This document shows positions 50,944 through 60,528 of a stretch of 64,000 nucleotides of DNA, piece by piece. The position numbers and the translations under genes were made by a program. This stretch comes from Jejuia sp047345485 (GTDB lineage Bacteria; Bacteroidota; Bacteroidia; Flavobacteriales; Flavobacteriaceae), in NCBI RefSeq assembly GCF_047345485.1, contig NZ_JBLFEN010000002.1:310001-374000 (forward strand), given 5' to 3'. Positions within the stretch are counted from its first letter, which is position 1; every line of letters begins with the position of its first letter. A model generated the notes under the pieces. That model worked only from the letters and a program-made list of their open reading frames with translations, did no database searches and was not told the DNA's origin.

Positions 50944-53553
50944 TTAGGCTTGTTTTTTCTTAACTAACATACGCTTAATCTCATTTAGTTTCATGAGTGC
51001 TTCTACAGGCGTAAGTGTATCAATATCAATATGTAGTATTTCGTCTTTAATGTTTTCTAATAAAGGGTCGTCAAGATTAAAAAAACTTAATTGCAAATCA
51101 TCATTCAAGGTTTTTACTTTATCTGTAAGTTCTTCGCTAGAATGTGATTTTTCTAATTTCTCTAAAATTTTATTAGCACGTCTCAATACTTGTTGCGGCA
51201 TACCCGCCATTTTAGCTACGTGAATACCAAAACTATGGGCACTACCACCTTCAACTAATTTTCTTAAGAATAGTACATTATTTTTTAATTCCTTAACTGA
51301 AACATTAAAGTTTTTGATGCGCCCAAAGGTTTCACTCATTTCATTTAACTCATGATAATGTGTGGCAAATAAAGTTTTAGGTTTTGAGGGATGTTCGTGC
51401 AAATATTCACTAATAGCCCACGCAATCGAGATACCATCGTATGTACTCGTACCACGCCCAATTTCATCCAATAACACTAAACTTCTATCTGATATATTAT
51501 TTAAAATAGATGCTGTCTCATTCATCTCTACCATAAATGTGGATTCTCCCATCGATATATTATCACTAGCACCTACTCTAGTAAAAATCTTATCAACCAA
51601 ACCTATTTTTGCTGCTTTGGCAGGCACAAAACTTCCTATTTGAGCTAACAAAACAATTAATGCTGTTTGACGTAAAATAGCAGATTTACCAGACATGTTT
51701 GGTCCAGTAATCATGATAATTTGTTGCTCTGTTCTATCTAAAAACACATCATTTGCAATATAAGCTTCTCCAAGAGGTAATTGTTTCTCTATAACCGGAT
51801 GACGCCCATCTTTAATCTCTAAATCAAAAGAATCATCAATTTTAGGGTATACATAATTGTTATCTTTTGCCAATTGAGAAAACCCGCATAAACAATCTAA
51901 CTGCCCAATTAAATATGCATTTTGTTGTACCGATTTAATGTATTGATTCATCCAGCCAACTAATTCAGAAAATAGCTGCTGCTCTATATTTAAAATACGT
52001 TCTTCGGCACCTAAAATTTTAGCTTCGTATTCTTTGAGTTCTTCGGTAATATAACGTTCGGCATTTACTAAGGTTTGCTTTCTTATCCATTCCTCAGGCA
52101 CCTTATCTTTATGAGTATTTCGTACTTCAATATAGTATCCAAATACGTTATTTGATGCTATTTTTAGTGATGTTATACCCGTACGCTCACTTTCACGCTC
52201 CAACATGTTATCCAAATAGTCTTTTCCAGATTTTGATAGCCCGCGAAGTTCATCTAATTCTGAAGAAAAACCCGTAGCAATTGTATGCCCTTTTAAAACA
52301 TTTACTGGCGCTTCTTCATTTAAGGTTTCTTTTATTTTTTCACGAAGCACTTCGCAACTTTGTAAGTTATCACCAATAATTCGTAAAGATTCATTTTTAG
52401 AGTTTGATGCTAAAGCCTTAATAGGCACAATAGCCTCTAACGAGTTTTTAAGTTGAATAACCTCTCGCGGATTTACTTTTCCTGTAGCTGTTTTTGAAAT
52501 TAACCGCTCTAAATCGCCAATATGTTTTATGTGATTTTGAGTATTTTGAAGTATCTCATCTTGTTTAACTAAAAAGTTAACCACCTCATGACGTTGCTTA
52601 ATTTTTTTAACATTTTTAAGAGGCAATGCCAACCAACGTTTTAACAATCTTCCACCCATAGGTGAGATTGTTTTATCAATCACATTTAAAAGTGTAACCG
52701 CATTATTATTGGTAGAATTATAAAGTTCTAAATTCCTGATAGTAAATTTATCCATCCACACATAATCGTCTTCAGCTATTCTGGATATAGACGTTATATG
52801 CTTTAATTTATGATGCTGTGTTTCACTTAAATAATGTAAAATAGATCCAGAAGCGATAATACCTTCATATAAATCTTCAATACCAAAACCTTTTAAGGTT
52901 TTAGTATCAAAATGCTTTATTAAAGTTTCATAAGCATAATCGGTTTGATACACCCAATCTTCTAAATAATAGGTATGAAAATCGTCTCCAAATGCGTCCT
53001 TAAAGGCTGTTCGCTTTTGTTTAGAGATTAGCACTTCACTAGGACTAAAATTTTGAAGTAATTTATCTATATACTCAGCATTTCCTTGAGACGTTAAAAA
53101 CTCTCCAGTTGAAATATCTAAAAACGAAATGCCTATGTATTTTTTATCAAAATATACTGAGCACAAGAAGTTATTAGATTTAGATACTAACACCTCATCA
53201 TTTAAAGCTACACCAGGAGTTACCAATTCTGTAACGCCTCGTTTTACAATGGTTTTGGTTTGTTTAGGGTCTTCTAACTGATCGCAAATAGCTACACGCT
53301 CACCAGCTTTTACCAGTTTTGGTAAATAAGTGTTTAAAGAATGATGAGGAAAGCCTGCCAATTCGGTTTCACTCTCACTACCTGCACCGCGTTTAGTTAA
53401 AATAATACCTAAAATGCCTGCGGCTTTTACAGCATCGCTTCCAAAGGTTTCATAAAAGTCGCCCACACGAAACAATAATAAAGCATCAGGATACTTTACT
53501 TTAATAGCATTGTATTGTTTCATTAATGGGGTTACTTTTTTTGCTTTTTTCAT
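50944..53553 (-). CDS. mutS: DNA mismatch repair protein MutS
   Basis: An 869-residue mismatch-binding ATPase. The N-terminal mismatch domain has TPLMKQYNAIKVKYPDALLLFRVGDFYE, including the F-x-E mismatch-contacting motif. The lever/clamp domains are in the middle. The C-terminal ABC-type ATPase has Walker A TGPNMSGKSAILRQTA, the signature STFMVEMNETA, Walker B VLLDEIGRGTSTYDG and FATHYHEL. The length is normal for MutS1. It is transcribed alone, ahead of the tRNA unit. Confidence 0.97.
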   Translation of the reverse strand: MKKAKKVTPLMKQYNAIKVKYPDALLLFRVGDFYETFGSDAVKAAGILGIILTKRGAGSESETELAGFPHHSLNTYLPKLVKAGERVAICDQLEDPKQTKTIVKRGVTELVTPGVALNDEVLVSKSNNFLCSVYFDKKYIGISFLDISTGEFLTSQGNAEYIDKLLQNFSPSEVLISKQKRTAFKDAFGDDFHTYYLEDWVYQTDYAYETLIKHFDTKTLKGFGIEDLYEGIIASGSILHYLSETQHHKLKHITSISRIAEDDYVWMDKFTIRNLELYNSTNNNAVTLLNVIDKTISPMGGRLLKRWLALPLKNVKKIKQRHEVVNFLVKQDEILQNTQNHIKHIGDLERLISKTATGKVNPREVIQLKNSLEAIVPIKALASNSKNESLRIIGDNLQSCEVLREKIKETLNEEAPVNVLKGHTIATGFSSELDELRGLSKSGKDYLDNMLERESERTGITSLKIASNNVFGYYIEVRNTHKDKVPEEWIRKQTLVNAERYITEELKEYEAKILGAEERILNIEQQLFSELVGWMNQYIKSVQQNAYLIGQLDCLCGFSQLAKDNNYVYPKIDDSFDLEIKDGRHPVIEKQLPLGEAYIANDVFLDRTEQQIIMITGPNMSGKSAILRQTALIVLLAQIGSFVPAKAAKIGLVDKIFTRVGASDNISMGESTFMVEMNETASILNNISDRSLVLLDEIGRGTSTYDGISIAWAISEYLHEHPSKPKTLFATHYHELNEMSETFGRIKNFNVSVKELKNNVLFLRKLVEGGSAHSFGIHVAKMAGMPQQVLRRANKILEKLEKSHSSEELTDKVKTLNDDLQLSFFNLDDPLLENIKDEILHIDIDTLTPVEALMKLNEIKRMLVKKKQA

Positions 53554-53796
53554 TTAATCTTTTTTCATTTCCATGAAGATGAAAATCTCAACGTAAAATC
53601 GTTTTTTAGTGTTATTTTTACCAAAGTTGTAGCATGCAATGTACCATTAATTTCATGTGTTATGAAGCTGATTTTTTAGAAGTTATCTACAATTAGAACG
53701 AGATTTCAACAATAAAGATGTTCGCTTTCGCGGAAAAAGAAAAAATAAATGCTAATAAGATTTCCACATTGGTGTAAATAAAAAAAAGATTTTTTA

Positions 53797-54321
53797 ATGC
53801 GTAAACTTAAAAATAGCGAATTAAATAGATTAAGTGTTGATGGGTTTAAAGAAGCTAAAAAAACACCTATCATCATTATTCTTGATAACATTAGAAGTTT
53901 AAACAACATTGGCTCAATATTTAGAACGAGTGATGCGTTTTTAGTTGAAAAAATATACCTCTGCGGTATTACAGCAACACCGCCACATAAAGATATTCAT
54001 AAAACTGCTTTAGGTAGTACAGATACAGTAGCTTGGGAATATGCTGAAAATACAATTAATATCATTCAAAAATTAAGAATTAATGGTGTAAAAATTTGTG
54101 CTGTTGAACAAGCCGAAAATGCTACAATGCTAAACAATTTCTCTACAGAACCAGAAACCACATATGCTTTTATTTTTGGTAATGAAGTTAAAGGCGTTTC
54201 GCAAAACGTAGTTTCGGCGAGTGATATGATAATTGAAATTCCGCAATTTGGCACCAAACATTCTTTAAATATTTCGGTAAGTTGTGGTATTGTAATTTGG
54301 GATGTTTTTAGTAAATTATAA
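53797..54321 (+). CDS. SpoU/TrmH family RNA 2'-O-methyltransferase
   Basis: A 174-residue SPOUT methyltransferase. Motif 1 is LDNIRSLNNIGSIFRTSDAF, motif 2 IFGNEVKGVSQ and motif 3 IPQFGTKHSLNISVSCGI. These cover the trefoil-knot SAM site. It lacks the extra N-terminal RNA-binding domain of RlmB. The target (tRNA or rRNA) is not clear from sequence. It is divergent from mutS and begins 27 bases before a second methyltransferase gene. Confidence 0.93.
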   Translation: MRKLKNSELNRLSVDGFKEAKKTPIIIILDNIRSLNNIGSIFRTSDAFLVEKIYLCGITATPPHKDIHKTALGSTDTVAWEYAENTINIIQKLRINGVKICAVEQAENATMLNNFSTEPETTYAFIFGNEVKGVSQNVVSASDMIIEIPQFGTKHSLNISVSCGIVIWDVFSKL

Positions 54322-54348
54322 TGAAGTAACAAAAGAACATACGTACTG

Positions 54349-55173
54349 ATGATAATAAAAAAAGTAGCGAAGCATAAACTAATTTTTCAAAAGCGATTAC
54401 AGCAAAAAAATACATTACAATCTATTTCTAAAATAGAAAACAATACACTTCAATTAGTATTAAAAGCATTTAAATTGGCTAAAAACAACTCTTTTAGTAA
54501 AGAAGATATTACCGCTTTTAAAAGGTGTGAAGCTTACAGAGATACACTTATTAATAATGACAGTATCATAAATTACGAAATCTTTGGTATAAACGATACA
54601 GCAACAGTTTCAGAGATTTGTAATAAAGCAGCCTCTAAACAAAAATGGTGTCACTTTTTATACAATATCGCAAAAGAACTAACCAAAGCAACCGTTCTAG
54701 AAATAGGTACTAATTTAGGAATTTCTGGCACGTATTTATTAGAGGCCATTAAAGGTAAAAATAGTTTTTTTACAACAATGGAAGGCCTACCACAACTATG
54801 TGAGATTGCGTCTAAACAATTTGAAACTATAACAACTCCTGATAATTTTAAAGTAGTGCAAGGTTTATATGATATAACATTTCCAGAAGTCATGAAAAAT
54901 GAGCGGAAATACAACTTAATTTTTATAGATGGTAATCATAAAAAAGAACCTACACTTCAATATTTTAATGTTATAAAATTGAATATAAAATCTCCAGCTA
55001 TTTTTGTGTTTGACGATATTTATTGGAGTGATGCCATGAAAGACGCTTGGAGCATTATAAAAAACGATCCATCAGTTAACTTTACTATTGATTTATACGA
55101 ACAAGGTATTGTAATAATTGATACCAACGAAAACATCAAAAACAAGCATTTCAGCTTACACCTTTCTTATTAA
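54349..55173 (+). CDS. Class I SAM-dependent methyltransferase
   Basis: A 274-residue protein. Motif I is VLEIGTNLGISGTYLLEAI (about residue 118), with NLIFIDGNHKKEPTLQYFN and FVFDDIYWSDAMKDAW further on. This layout fits the Methyltransf_24 / catechol-type group of small-molecule O-methyltransferases. It follows the SpoU gene by 27 bases. The substrate is unknown. The first about 90 residues are helical and not recognised. Confidence 0.88.
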   Translation: MIIKKVAKHKLIFQKRLQQKNTLQSISKIENNTLQLVLKAFKLAKNNSFSKEDITAFKRCEAYRDTLINNDSIINYEIFGINDTATVSEICNKAASKQKWCHFLYNIAKELTKATVLEIGTNLGISGTYLLEAIKGKNSFFTTMEGLPQLCEIASKQFETITTPDNFKVVQGLYDITFPEVMKNERKYNLIFIDGNHKKEPTLQYFNVIKLNIKSPAIFVFDDIYWSDAMKDAWSIIKNDPSVNFTIDLYEQGIVIIDTNENIKNKHFSLHLSY

Positions 55174-55306
55174 AAGTTTAAAAAATAATAGTTTAGGCAA
55201 GCCTTATAAAGTGAAATTTAATTTAAAGATTTCGTATGTTTTGATTTTTAATAATATTACACTTTATTATCTATTTATTAAATTACGATACCAAACGTAA
55301 TAAATT

Positions 55307-56133
55307 ATGAAACTAAACTATGTTCTCTATCTTTTTGTAATTACATTATTTACTACAGGATGTAAAAAAAACAAGATATACCTATTGCATTTCTTTCAAT
55401 GGAATTGCAACCCAACCAAAAGGAGCGCACCCTAACTATTTTAGCCAATGAAATTGATGGTGTAACCACAGAGCATGTTACAATTACCGATGATATTACT
55501 AAACATGTAACACTTAAAGAAGGTTACAAAACTATTTACCTTTTTATAAGTGGCTATGGAAACTTAACGTCTGGTGACTCAATTTATAAAATTGTACCAG
55601 AAACCATTATGCTACCAAATAATGTAAATAATATTTCTTTTAAACCTCTTAAAAACGAGTCATTACATTACCTTAAAGTATCTGTGTTTCAAACAAAACT
55701 AGATGTAAAAGACCTACAAACATTTCCAAAGGAAAATATTAATACCATCTATTTTAAAAAATTTACAGATTGCAAGTCATATACTGAGCCTATTAAAAGT
55801 CCGCAAACCACAAGCAGGACTATTTTACCTAATAAAATAATACCAAGAGTAGCGATGGGAACTGTTAAAACTATTGGGCCAGATAAAGTAGGCGCTCACG
55901 AACACGGAATGTTAGAGCAGTTGTTTTTGGGTTTAAAAGACAATAGTACTATTGTATATGCAGATGAAGCACAAATTAATTTTCCTGAATATACGTTGCT
56001 GCACATTCCTCGTGGTTCTAGTCATTCTGTAAGCGTAAACGAAAACAAAGAAATGTACTATGTTTGGATGGACTTTTTTGTTGATAAGGATGGAGAAGCA
56101 TGGCTTAAAACTCATAATACAAAAGACGAATAA
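55307..56133 (+). pseudogene. Cupin lipoprotein with a frameshift in an A8 run
   Basis: ATG at 55307 opens a lipoprotein signal peptide (NYVLYLFVITLFTTGCKK), which runs into a homopolymer of eight A at 55364-55371 and then continues out of frame to a stop about 23 codons later. The main frame, shifted by -1, continues as KKQDIPIAFLSMELQPNQKERTL and runs to 56133 with no further stop. The downstream part has a C-terminal cupin with HEH metal ligands in GAHEHGMLEQLF and HIPRGSSHSV. Restoring one A (or a -1 frameshift at A AAA AAC) gives an intact lipoprotein of about 275 residues. It could be a sequencing error, a phase-variable run or a real pseudogene. Without the shift only a 244-residue cytoplasmic form starting at 55399 is possible. 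Confidence 0.75.
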
Positions 56134-56184
56134 TACCACATAGCTATCAAAAAGAAAAAGACACCTTGGCCTACAAAGGCTGTA

Positions 56185-56802
56185 ATGAATCAAATTTACA
56201 ATCAACATCTTTGGGGTGGAAATAATTATGATTTTTATTCTGGCGAAGGTTCACACCGTCATGAAATTATAGTACCGTATATAGAAGTTGTAATTAAGTT
56301 TCTAGAGTCATTACCAAACCTTATTACAGTTTGCGATTTGGGATGTGGCGATTTTAATATTGGAAAGCACTTAGCGCCGTATTGTAAAAGTTATATTGCT
56401 GTGGATATTGTTGACAATCTTATTGATAGGAACAGAAAAAAATTTAATATAGATGGCTTAAAGTTTTTATGTATTGATATTTCAAAAGACGAATTACCAT
56501 ACGCCGATTGCGCTATTCTAAGAAACGTGCTACAACATTTATCAAACGCCGAAATACAAAAAATCATAAAAAAACTAGGGAATTACAAATATATAATTCT
56601 TACAGAACACATCCCCTCAGGTAAGTTTACTGCCAATACAGATATTATCTCAGGGCAAGGTATTCGGTTAAAGAAAAATAGTGGCGTAAACTTATTAGAA
56701 TCACCATTTAATTTAAAAGTTAAAGCAACAAAGCAGTTTGCAGAATCTATACTAGAGAACCAAAAAGGCCAAATAATTACTACGTTGTATCAGTTATTCT
56801 GA
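56185..56802 (+). CDS. Class I SAM-dependent methyltransferase (start uncertain)
   Basis: At least 205 residues. The SAM-binding motif VCDLGCGDFNIGKHL is near residue 49, YIAVDIVDNLIDRN gives motif II and DCAILRNVLQHLSNAEI the post-motif. Upstream of the ATG the frame stays open back to the cupin stop and reads KKTPWPTKAV, which looks like protein sequence and resembles the usual N-terminus of this group. No ATG, GTG or TTG lies in that stretch, only ATA or ATC. The real start may be non-standard or altered. It lies 51 bases after the cupin gene. Confidence 0.82.
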   Translation: MNQIYNQHLWGGNNYDFYSGEGSHRHEIIVPYIEVVIKFLESLPNLITVCDLGCGDFNIGKHLAPYCKSYIAVDIVDNLIDRNRKKFNIDGLKFLCIDISKDELPYADCAILRNVLQHLSNAEIQKIIKKLGNYKYIILTEHIPSGKFTANTDIISGQGIRLKKNSGVNLLESPFNLKVKATKQFAESILENQKGQIITTLYQLF

Positions 56803-56839
56803 TAGGTTTAAAACCTACAGAAGCCTTTGTTTAAAATAA

Positions 56840-56866
56840 AAAGGCTGCCCTCTGATGGCAACCTTT
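56840..56866 (+). terminator. Terminator after the methyltransferase
   Basis: AAAGG-c-TGCC pairs with GGCA-a-CCTTT around a 7-base loop, followed by GTTTT. It may also serve the opposing gene, since the minus strand has a T-rich follow-on. Confidence 0.65.
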
Positions 56867-56910
56867 GTTTTATAACAAAAATATCTATTACTATTTGTTA
56901 GAGCACAATA

Positions 56911-57852
56911 TTACATTTCCACTTTTTCATGCGCAGTATTCGCCCATCTTATTTGTGCTCTACCTCCTGGAACACGGTATGCGCCATATCTAATTTTTGA
57001 TTGCGTCCCTCTATCTGGTTCAGGAATATTCCAATTAAAGGCTTCACCACCAATTATAGCATTACAATAATGTATTTTTTTAGTAGTATCTGTTGGATCT
57101 ACTTTAAAACCTACCTCTAACTCAAAAGAAGTAATCTCGTTTTTATTTACTCGCTTTAGAAATACTACTTCTCTACCACTACCTGATCCTCCACGAACTA
57201 ATATACGTTCTGCATAAATATCAAAAGCAACTTGCTTGTCAGCATTACTACCGGTACCGTAAACAGGATGCGCTCTATACAAACAAATAGCAGGATCTGC
57301 TGAACCACCGCCACCAGTATGTTGGCCTTTGGCTTGTGCTATGTAAGAGCCATTTCTACTAAAAACACCTGCATCTGCAGTTTCAAGGATTCTGAAATCT
57401 CCAGTAAATTTAACAAATGTACCTACATTAGTACTTCTTGCAACAGGTAATGCACGCTCAATTCTTGGTTGCAAAGTGTTTGCAGCATCTTGATTATTAG
57501 AGTCTGCTGTTATGTTATAAATGCCCCAAGTAGTGCCATCAATAACGCTTTCTTGATAGTTTGCATAACAACTTCTATCATCAATAGTTCCAACATTGGC
57601 AGCATTTGCTATATCACTAGAAGTTCTAGTAGTATTTTCACCTTCAGGTGTGCAAGTTGTAATTTCTCGTGTATCTTCATCACTTGCAACTTCTACATCG
57701 GTTTCCTCAGGAACATCTGGTTCTTCTGGAATAACAACTTCTAATGGATCAACAATAGTGTCTCCATCACTACTACATGAAAACAAGTTTCCAAAAATAA
57801 CTAGGATTGCCAAAAATGGCATAATTTTTAATCTTAATTTTAAGTCTTTCAT
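56911..57852 (-). CDS. Secreted lipoprotein, possible polysaccharide lyase-like jelly roll
   Basis: About 313 residues starting at MKDLKLRLK, with a lipoprotein signal ending VIFGNLFSCSSDGD and an acidic Pro/Glu-rich linker to about residue 60. The body contains RIERALPV, FVKFTGDFRIL, IAQAKGQH and a C-terminal KIRYGAYRVPGGRAQIRW. The pattern of a basic residue cluster, a QH pair and a C-terminal R-Y-G-x-Y strand is reminiscent of alginate-lyase-type jelly rolls, but this is a weak resemblance by eye. It is monocistronic, with a TATATTTG -7 box at 57873-57880 (minus strand). Confidence 0.72.
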   Translation of the reverse strand: MKDLKLRLKIMPFLAILVIFGNLFSCSSDGDTIVDPLEVVIPEEPDVPEETDVEVASDEDTREITTCTPEGENTTRTSSDIANAANVGTIDDRSCYANYQESVIDGTTWGIYNITADSNNQDAANTLQPRIERALPVARSTNVGTFVKFTGDFRILETADAGVFSRNGSYIAQAKGQHTGGGGSADPAICLYRAHPVYGTGSNADKQVAFDIYAERILVRGGSGSGREVVFLKRVNKNEITSFELEVGFKVDPTDTTKKIHYCNAIIGGEAFNWNIPEPDRGTQSKIRYGAYRVPGGRAQIRWANTAHEKVEM

Positions 57853-58386
57853 ATATATTGTTTTTTTTATTTCAAATATAATAAACAAAGTGTACCAAAC
57901 TATCCTGCCCTATACTGCTCCACGCTACTGTATAAATAAACAAAGGATCGCTATTTTAATTAAATTACGTTTAAACAAAATTTCTTATTTATATAATAAG
58001 ATTACAATTTTAATAAACGTAACACTAAATATGATAACGATAGACTTACTTAAAAGTTGTATTTATTTTTAAAGAACACAAGAAAAATCTATCCGTGTAT
58101 ACATAATTTTAATTTTGATTTCAATTTATGATTTCTTTAAAAATAAATTAATCGTCTATCTTTTTAAAACAAAATAGAACTCCTAGGGTATAAAAATTAT
58201 AAAACACCATTTATTATAAATAAGTTAGACGTAGAAATAATAAAACCTTACCAAAACAAAACTATTTAACACCTATATTTATTGATAAAACCAATAATAT
58301 TTAATTGGTATAGCATTTATAAAATTAATAAAATTCCTAGAGTTTGAAAATAAAATTTTCTTAAAAAAATGCTAATACTTATTAAA
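57853..58386. other. AT-rich intergenic region
   Basis: More than 500 bases of very AT-rich sequence between two minus-strand genes. Apart from the TATATTTG box at 57873-57880 (minus strand) I see no gene, no conserved hairpin and no repeat. It may hold the terminator of the folK fusion gene, but no clear hairpin stands out. Confidence 0.5.
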
Positions 58387-59517
58387 TTAACTTTCACAAA
58401 GCTTTTTTAAAACCCACAAATAATCCTCCCTGTTTTCTACAAAATCTCGATTAGAAACATCGATAATTTTTACATCAAAATCATTTTGAGTTTTTAAGAA
58501 GTCCAAATATCCTGCATTAATTTTTTCTAAGTAATCATCTGCAATATTTTGCTCATACGTTCTCCCACGTTTTCTTATATTTTGCTGTAAACGCTCAGTA
58601 TTTTGATATAAATAAATATATAACTCTGGCTTTTTAATATCTTTATACATCAAATAAAATAATTTTCGGTACAAGCTAAATTCGTCTCCACCAAGTGTTA
58701 TTTTAGAAAAAATCAATGATTTAATAACATAATAATCACTAATAATTACGTCTTTAAACAAATCGAGTTGGGATAAATCGTCCGAAATTTGTTGGTATCT
58801 ATCTGCTAAAAAAGACATTTCTAAAGAAAAAGCATACCGATTAGCATCTTCGTAAAATTTTGGTAAAAACGGATTGTCAGCAAAACGCTCTAAGATGAGT
58901 TTTGCATTAAAATCATACGCCATTTTAGTTGCTAAACTTGTTTTTCCTGCACCAATATTTCCCTCAATAGCAATGTAGTTAAACTTTGAAAAATCATATT
59001 GTTTACTCGGATTTTTTAACCAAATTTTAATGGGCTCTAAAACAGAATCGTCTTCACATTCATCCAACAAAACTGATACAGAGGTCTCTAATTTTGGATG
59101 TATTACTTTTGAAGCTATATCATTTAAAGGTAATAATACAAACCTGCGTTTTTCCATTTCAGGATGTGGTACTTTCAGGGTTTCAGTATCAATTATAGCA
59201 TCTTCAGCAAAAATAATATCTAAATCTATAATGCGAGCTTCGTAACCTTTAATACCGCTTCGTGTGCGACCTAAATCAGTTTCAATTTTTAATAAACCAC
59301 CTAAAACCTCTTGAGGTTTTAAATAACTATCCAACACCAAGCAGCAATTAAAAAAATCTTCACTTTCAAACCCAAAAGCTGGCGACTTATAAACTTTAGA
59401 AATTAACTTGATATTCCCAATGCGCTCGTAAATAGCAGTAACAGCAGTTTGTAAGTTTTTAAACTTATCGCCTTTGTTACTACCTAATGCTATATAAAAT
59501 ATTTTGGGTTTTTCCAT
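58387..59517 (-). CDS. folK: HPPK / deoxynucleoside kinase fusion
   Basis: A 376-residue two-domain enzyme. Residues 1 to about 160 are 6-hydroxymethyl-dihydropterin pyrophosphokinase: IALGSNKGDKFKNLQ, YEARIIDLDIIFAE and VPHPEMEKRRFVLLPLNDIA. From about 180 a deoxynucleoside kinase follows with P-loop IAIEGNIGAGKTSLATKM, ERFADNPFLPKFYED and the lid Arg region RKRGRTYEQNI. One part feeds folate synthesis and the other salvages deoxynucleosides, so both serve DNA precursor supply. This fusion is known in Bacteroidota. Confidence 0.94.
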   Translation of the reverse strand: MEKPKIFYIALGSNKGDKFKNLQTAVTAIYERIGNIKLISKVYKSPAFGFESEDFFNCCLVLDSYLKPQEVLGGLLKIETDLGRTRSGIKGYEARIIDLDIIFAEDAIIDTETLKVPHPEMEKRRFVLLPLNDIASKVIHPKLETSVSVLLDECEDDSVLEPIKIWLKNPSKQYDFSKFNYIAIEGNIGAGKTSLATKMAYDFNAKLILERFADNPFLPKFYEDANRYAFSLEMSFLADRYQQISDDLSQLDLFKDVIISDYYVIKSLIFSKITLGGDEFSLYRKLFYLMYKDIKKPELYIYLYQNTERLQQNIRKRGRTYEQNIADDYLEKINAGYLDFLKTQNDFDVKIIDVSNRDFVENREDYLWVLKKLCES

Positions 59518-59635
59518 TGAGAAAGCAAAATAATAAAAACTAAATGGATTTGGGTTATATTTATTGTTGTGATTTTAAGGCGTGAAACATCGTATTGAGA
59601 TGCATTTATTCATCTAAATCAAAATATATAGTCCT

Positions 59636-59643
59636 TATCTTTG
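59636..59643 (+). promoter_or_regulatory. -7 promoter box of the YhhQ-type transporter
   Basis: TATCTTTG matches TAnnTTTG and lies 61 bases before the start codon. The short leader has a weak hairpin AATCTC...GAGATT at about 59650-59682. A preQ1 riboswitch was looked for and not found. Confidence 0.45.
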
Positions 59644-59704
59644 TTAAAAAAATCTCGATTCATCTTGCTAGCACAAGAGATTAGAACTGACAAACAGGTA
59701 ATTA

Positions 59705-60409
59705 ATGACACGTAAAGACAAACTGACTGCGCAACGTATTTATATACTTTTAGGAGGACTATTCATAACATCTCTAGTAGTTTCTAATCTTATTTTTCAA
59801 AAATTTTTTTATTGGTATCCTTTTGATGTTGAAATTTTTGGAAGCAAGTTATTCGAAATTTCAGTAGGTATATTACCCTACCCTATTACATTTTTAATTA
59901 CTGATTTAATCAGTGAAATTTATGGTAAAAAACGTGCTAACGATGTGGTAGTGGTTGGCATTTTTGCCTCTTTATTTTCCCTTTTAATCATTTACGCTGC
60001 TGATGTAGTTCCGGCAACACCGTGGGCTCCTGTGGATAATAATACGTTTAGAATTGTTTTTGGTAACTCGGTTATTGCAGTATTTGCTAGCATGCTTACC
60101 TACTTATTTGCACAATTTGTAGACATTCAAATTTATCATTTTTGGAAACGCCTTACCAAAGGCAAACATTTGTGGATTAGAAATAATTTCTCCACTTGGT
60201 TTTCTCAATTTGTAGACACATTTACTATTGTATTCTTACTTTGTACTTTTGGCATCATAGATTGGGTAAATTTTAAAGGCTTGCTCGTAAGCGGATTTCT
60301 ATTTAAGGTTTTTGTTGCTGTTTTAGACACGCCACTACTTTATCTTGGGGTATATTTGTTTAAAAATCGCTTTAATCTTAAAGTAAATGAAGAACTAGAT
60401 TTACTGTAA
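59705..60409 (+). CDS. Queuosine precursor transporter, YhhQ/VUT family
   Basis: A 234-residue membrane protein with about six hydrophobic segments. The family marks FPITFLITDLISEIYGKKRAND-like region (here FEISVGILPYPITFLITDLI, then SEIYGKKRA) and the C-terminal DTPLLYLGVYLFKN are present. Members import 7-deazaguanine precursors of queuosine. It lies between folK (divergent) and an AsmA-like gene and has its own -7 box. The specific substrate is inferred from the family. Confidence 0.9.
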   Translation: MTRKDKLTAQRIYILLGGLFITSLVVSNLIFQKFFYWYPFDVEIFGSKLFEISVGILPYPITFLITDLISEIYGKKRANDVVVVGIFASLFSLLIIYAADVVPATPWAPVDNNTFRIVFGNSVIAVFASMLTYLFAQFVDIQIYHFWKRLTKGKHLWIRNNFSTWFSQFVDTFTIVFLLCTFGIIDWVNFKGLLVSGFLFKVFVAVLDTPLLYLGVYLFKNRFNLKVNEELDLL

Positions 60410-60528
60410 GTAACCGTAACATCCATATCCGTTAACAATCACACCGCATAGGTTAAATTTTTATTAAACTTTTTAGTTACTTCGTCAAAAAATACGTGTC
60501 TTACGTATATTACTATAAAGTTACACTC

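Noticed and set aside
57596..58072. 158-codon plus-strand frame near 57596
   Set aside because: Half of it is the reverse of the secreted lipoprotein gene and the rest is AT-rich low-complexity sequence.
59644..59704. preQ1 riboswitch before the YhhQ-type transporter
   Set aside because: The preQ1-I pattern (a short hairpin, a C-rich loop and an A-rich tail with matching pseudoknot) is not present; only a weak hairpin is seen.
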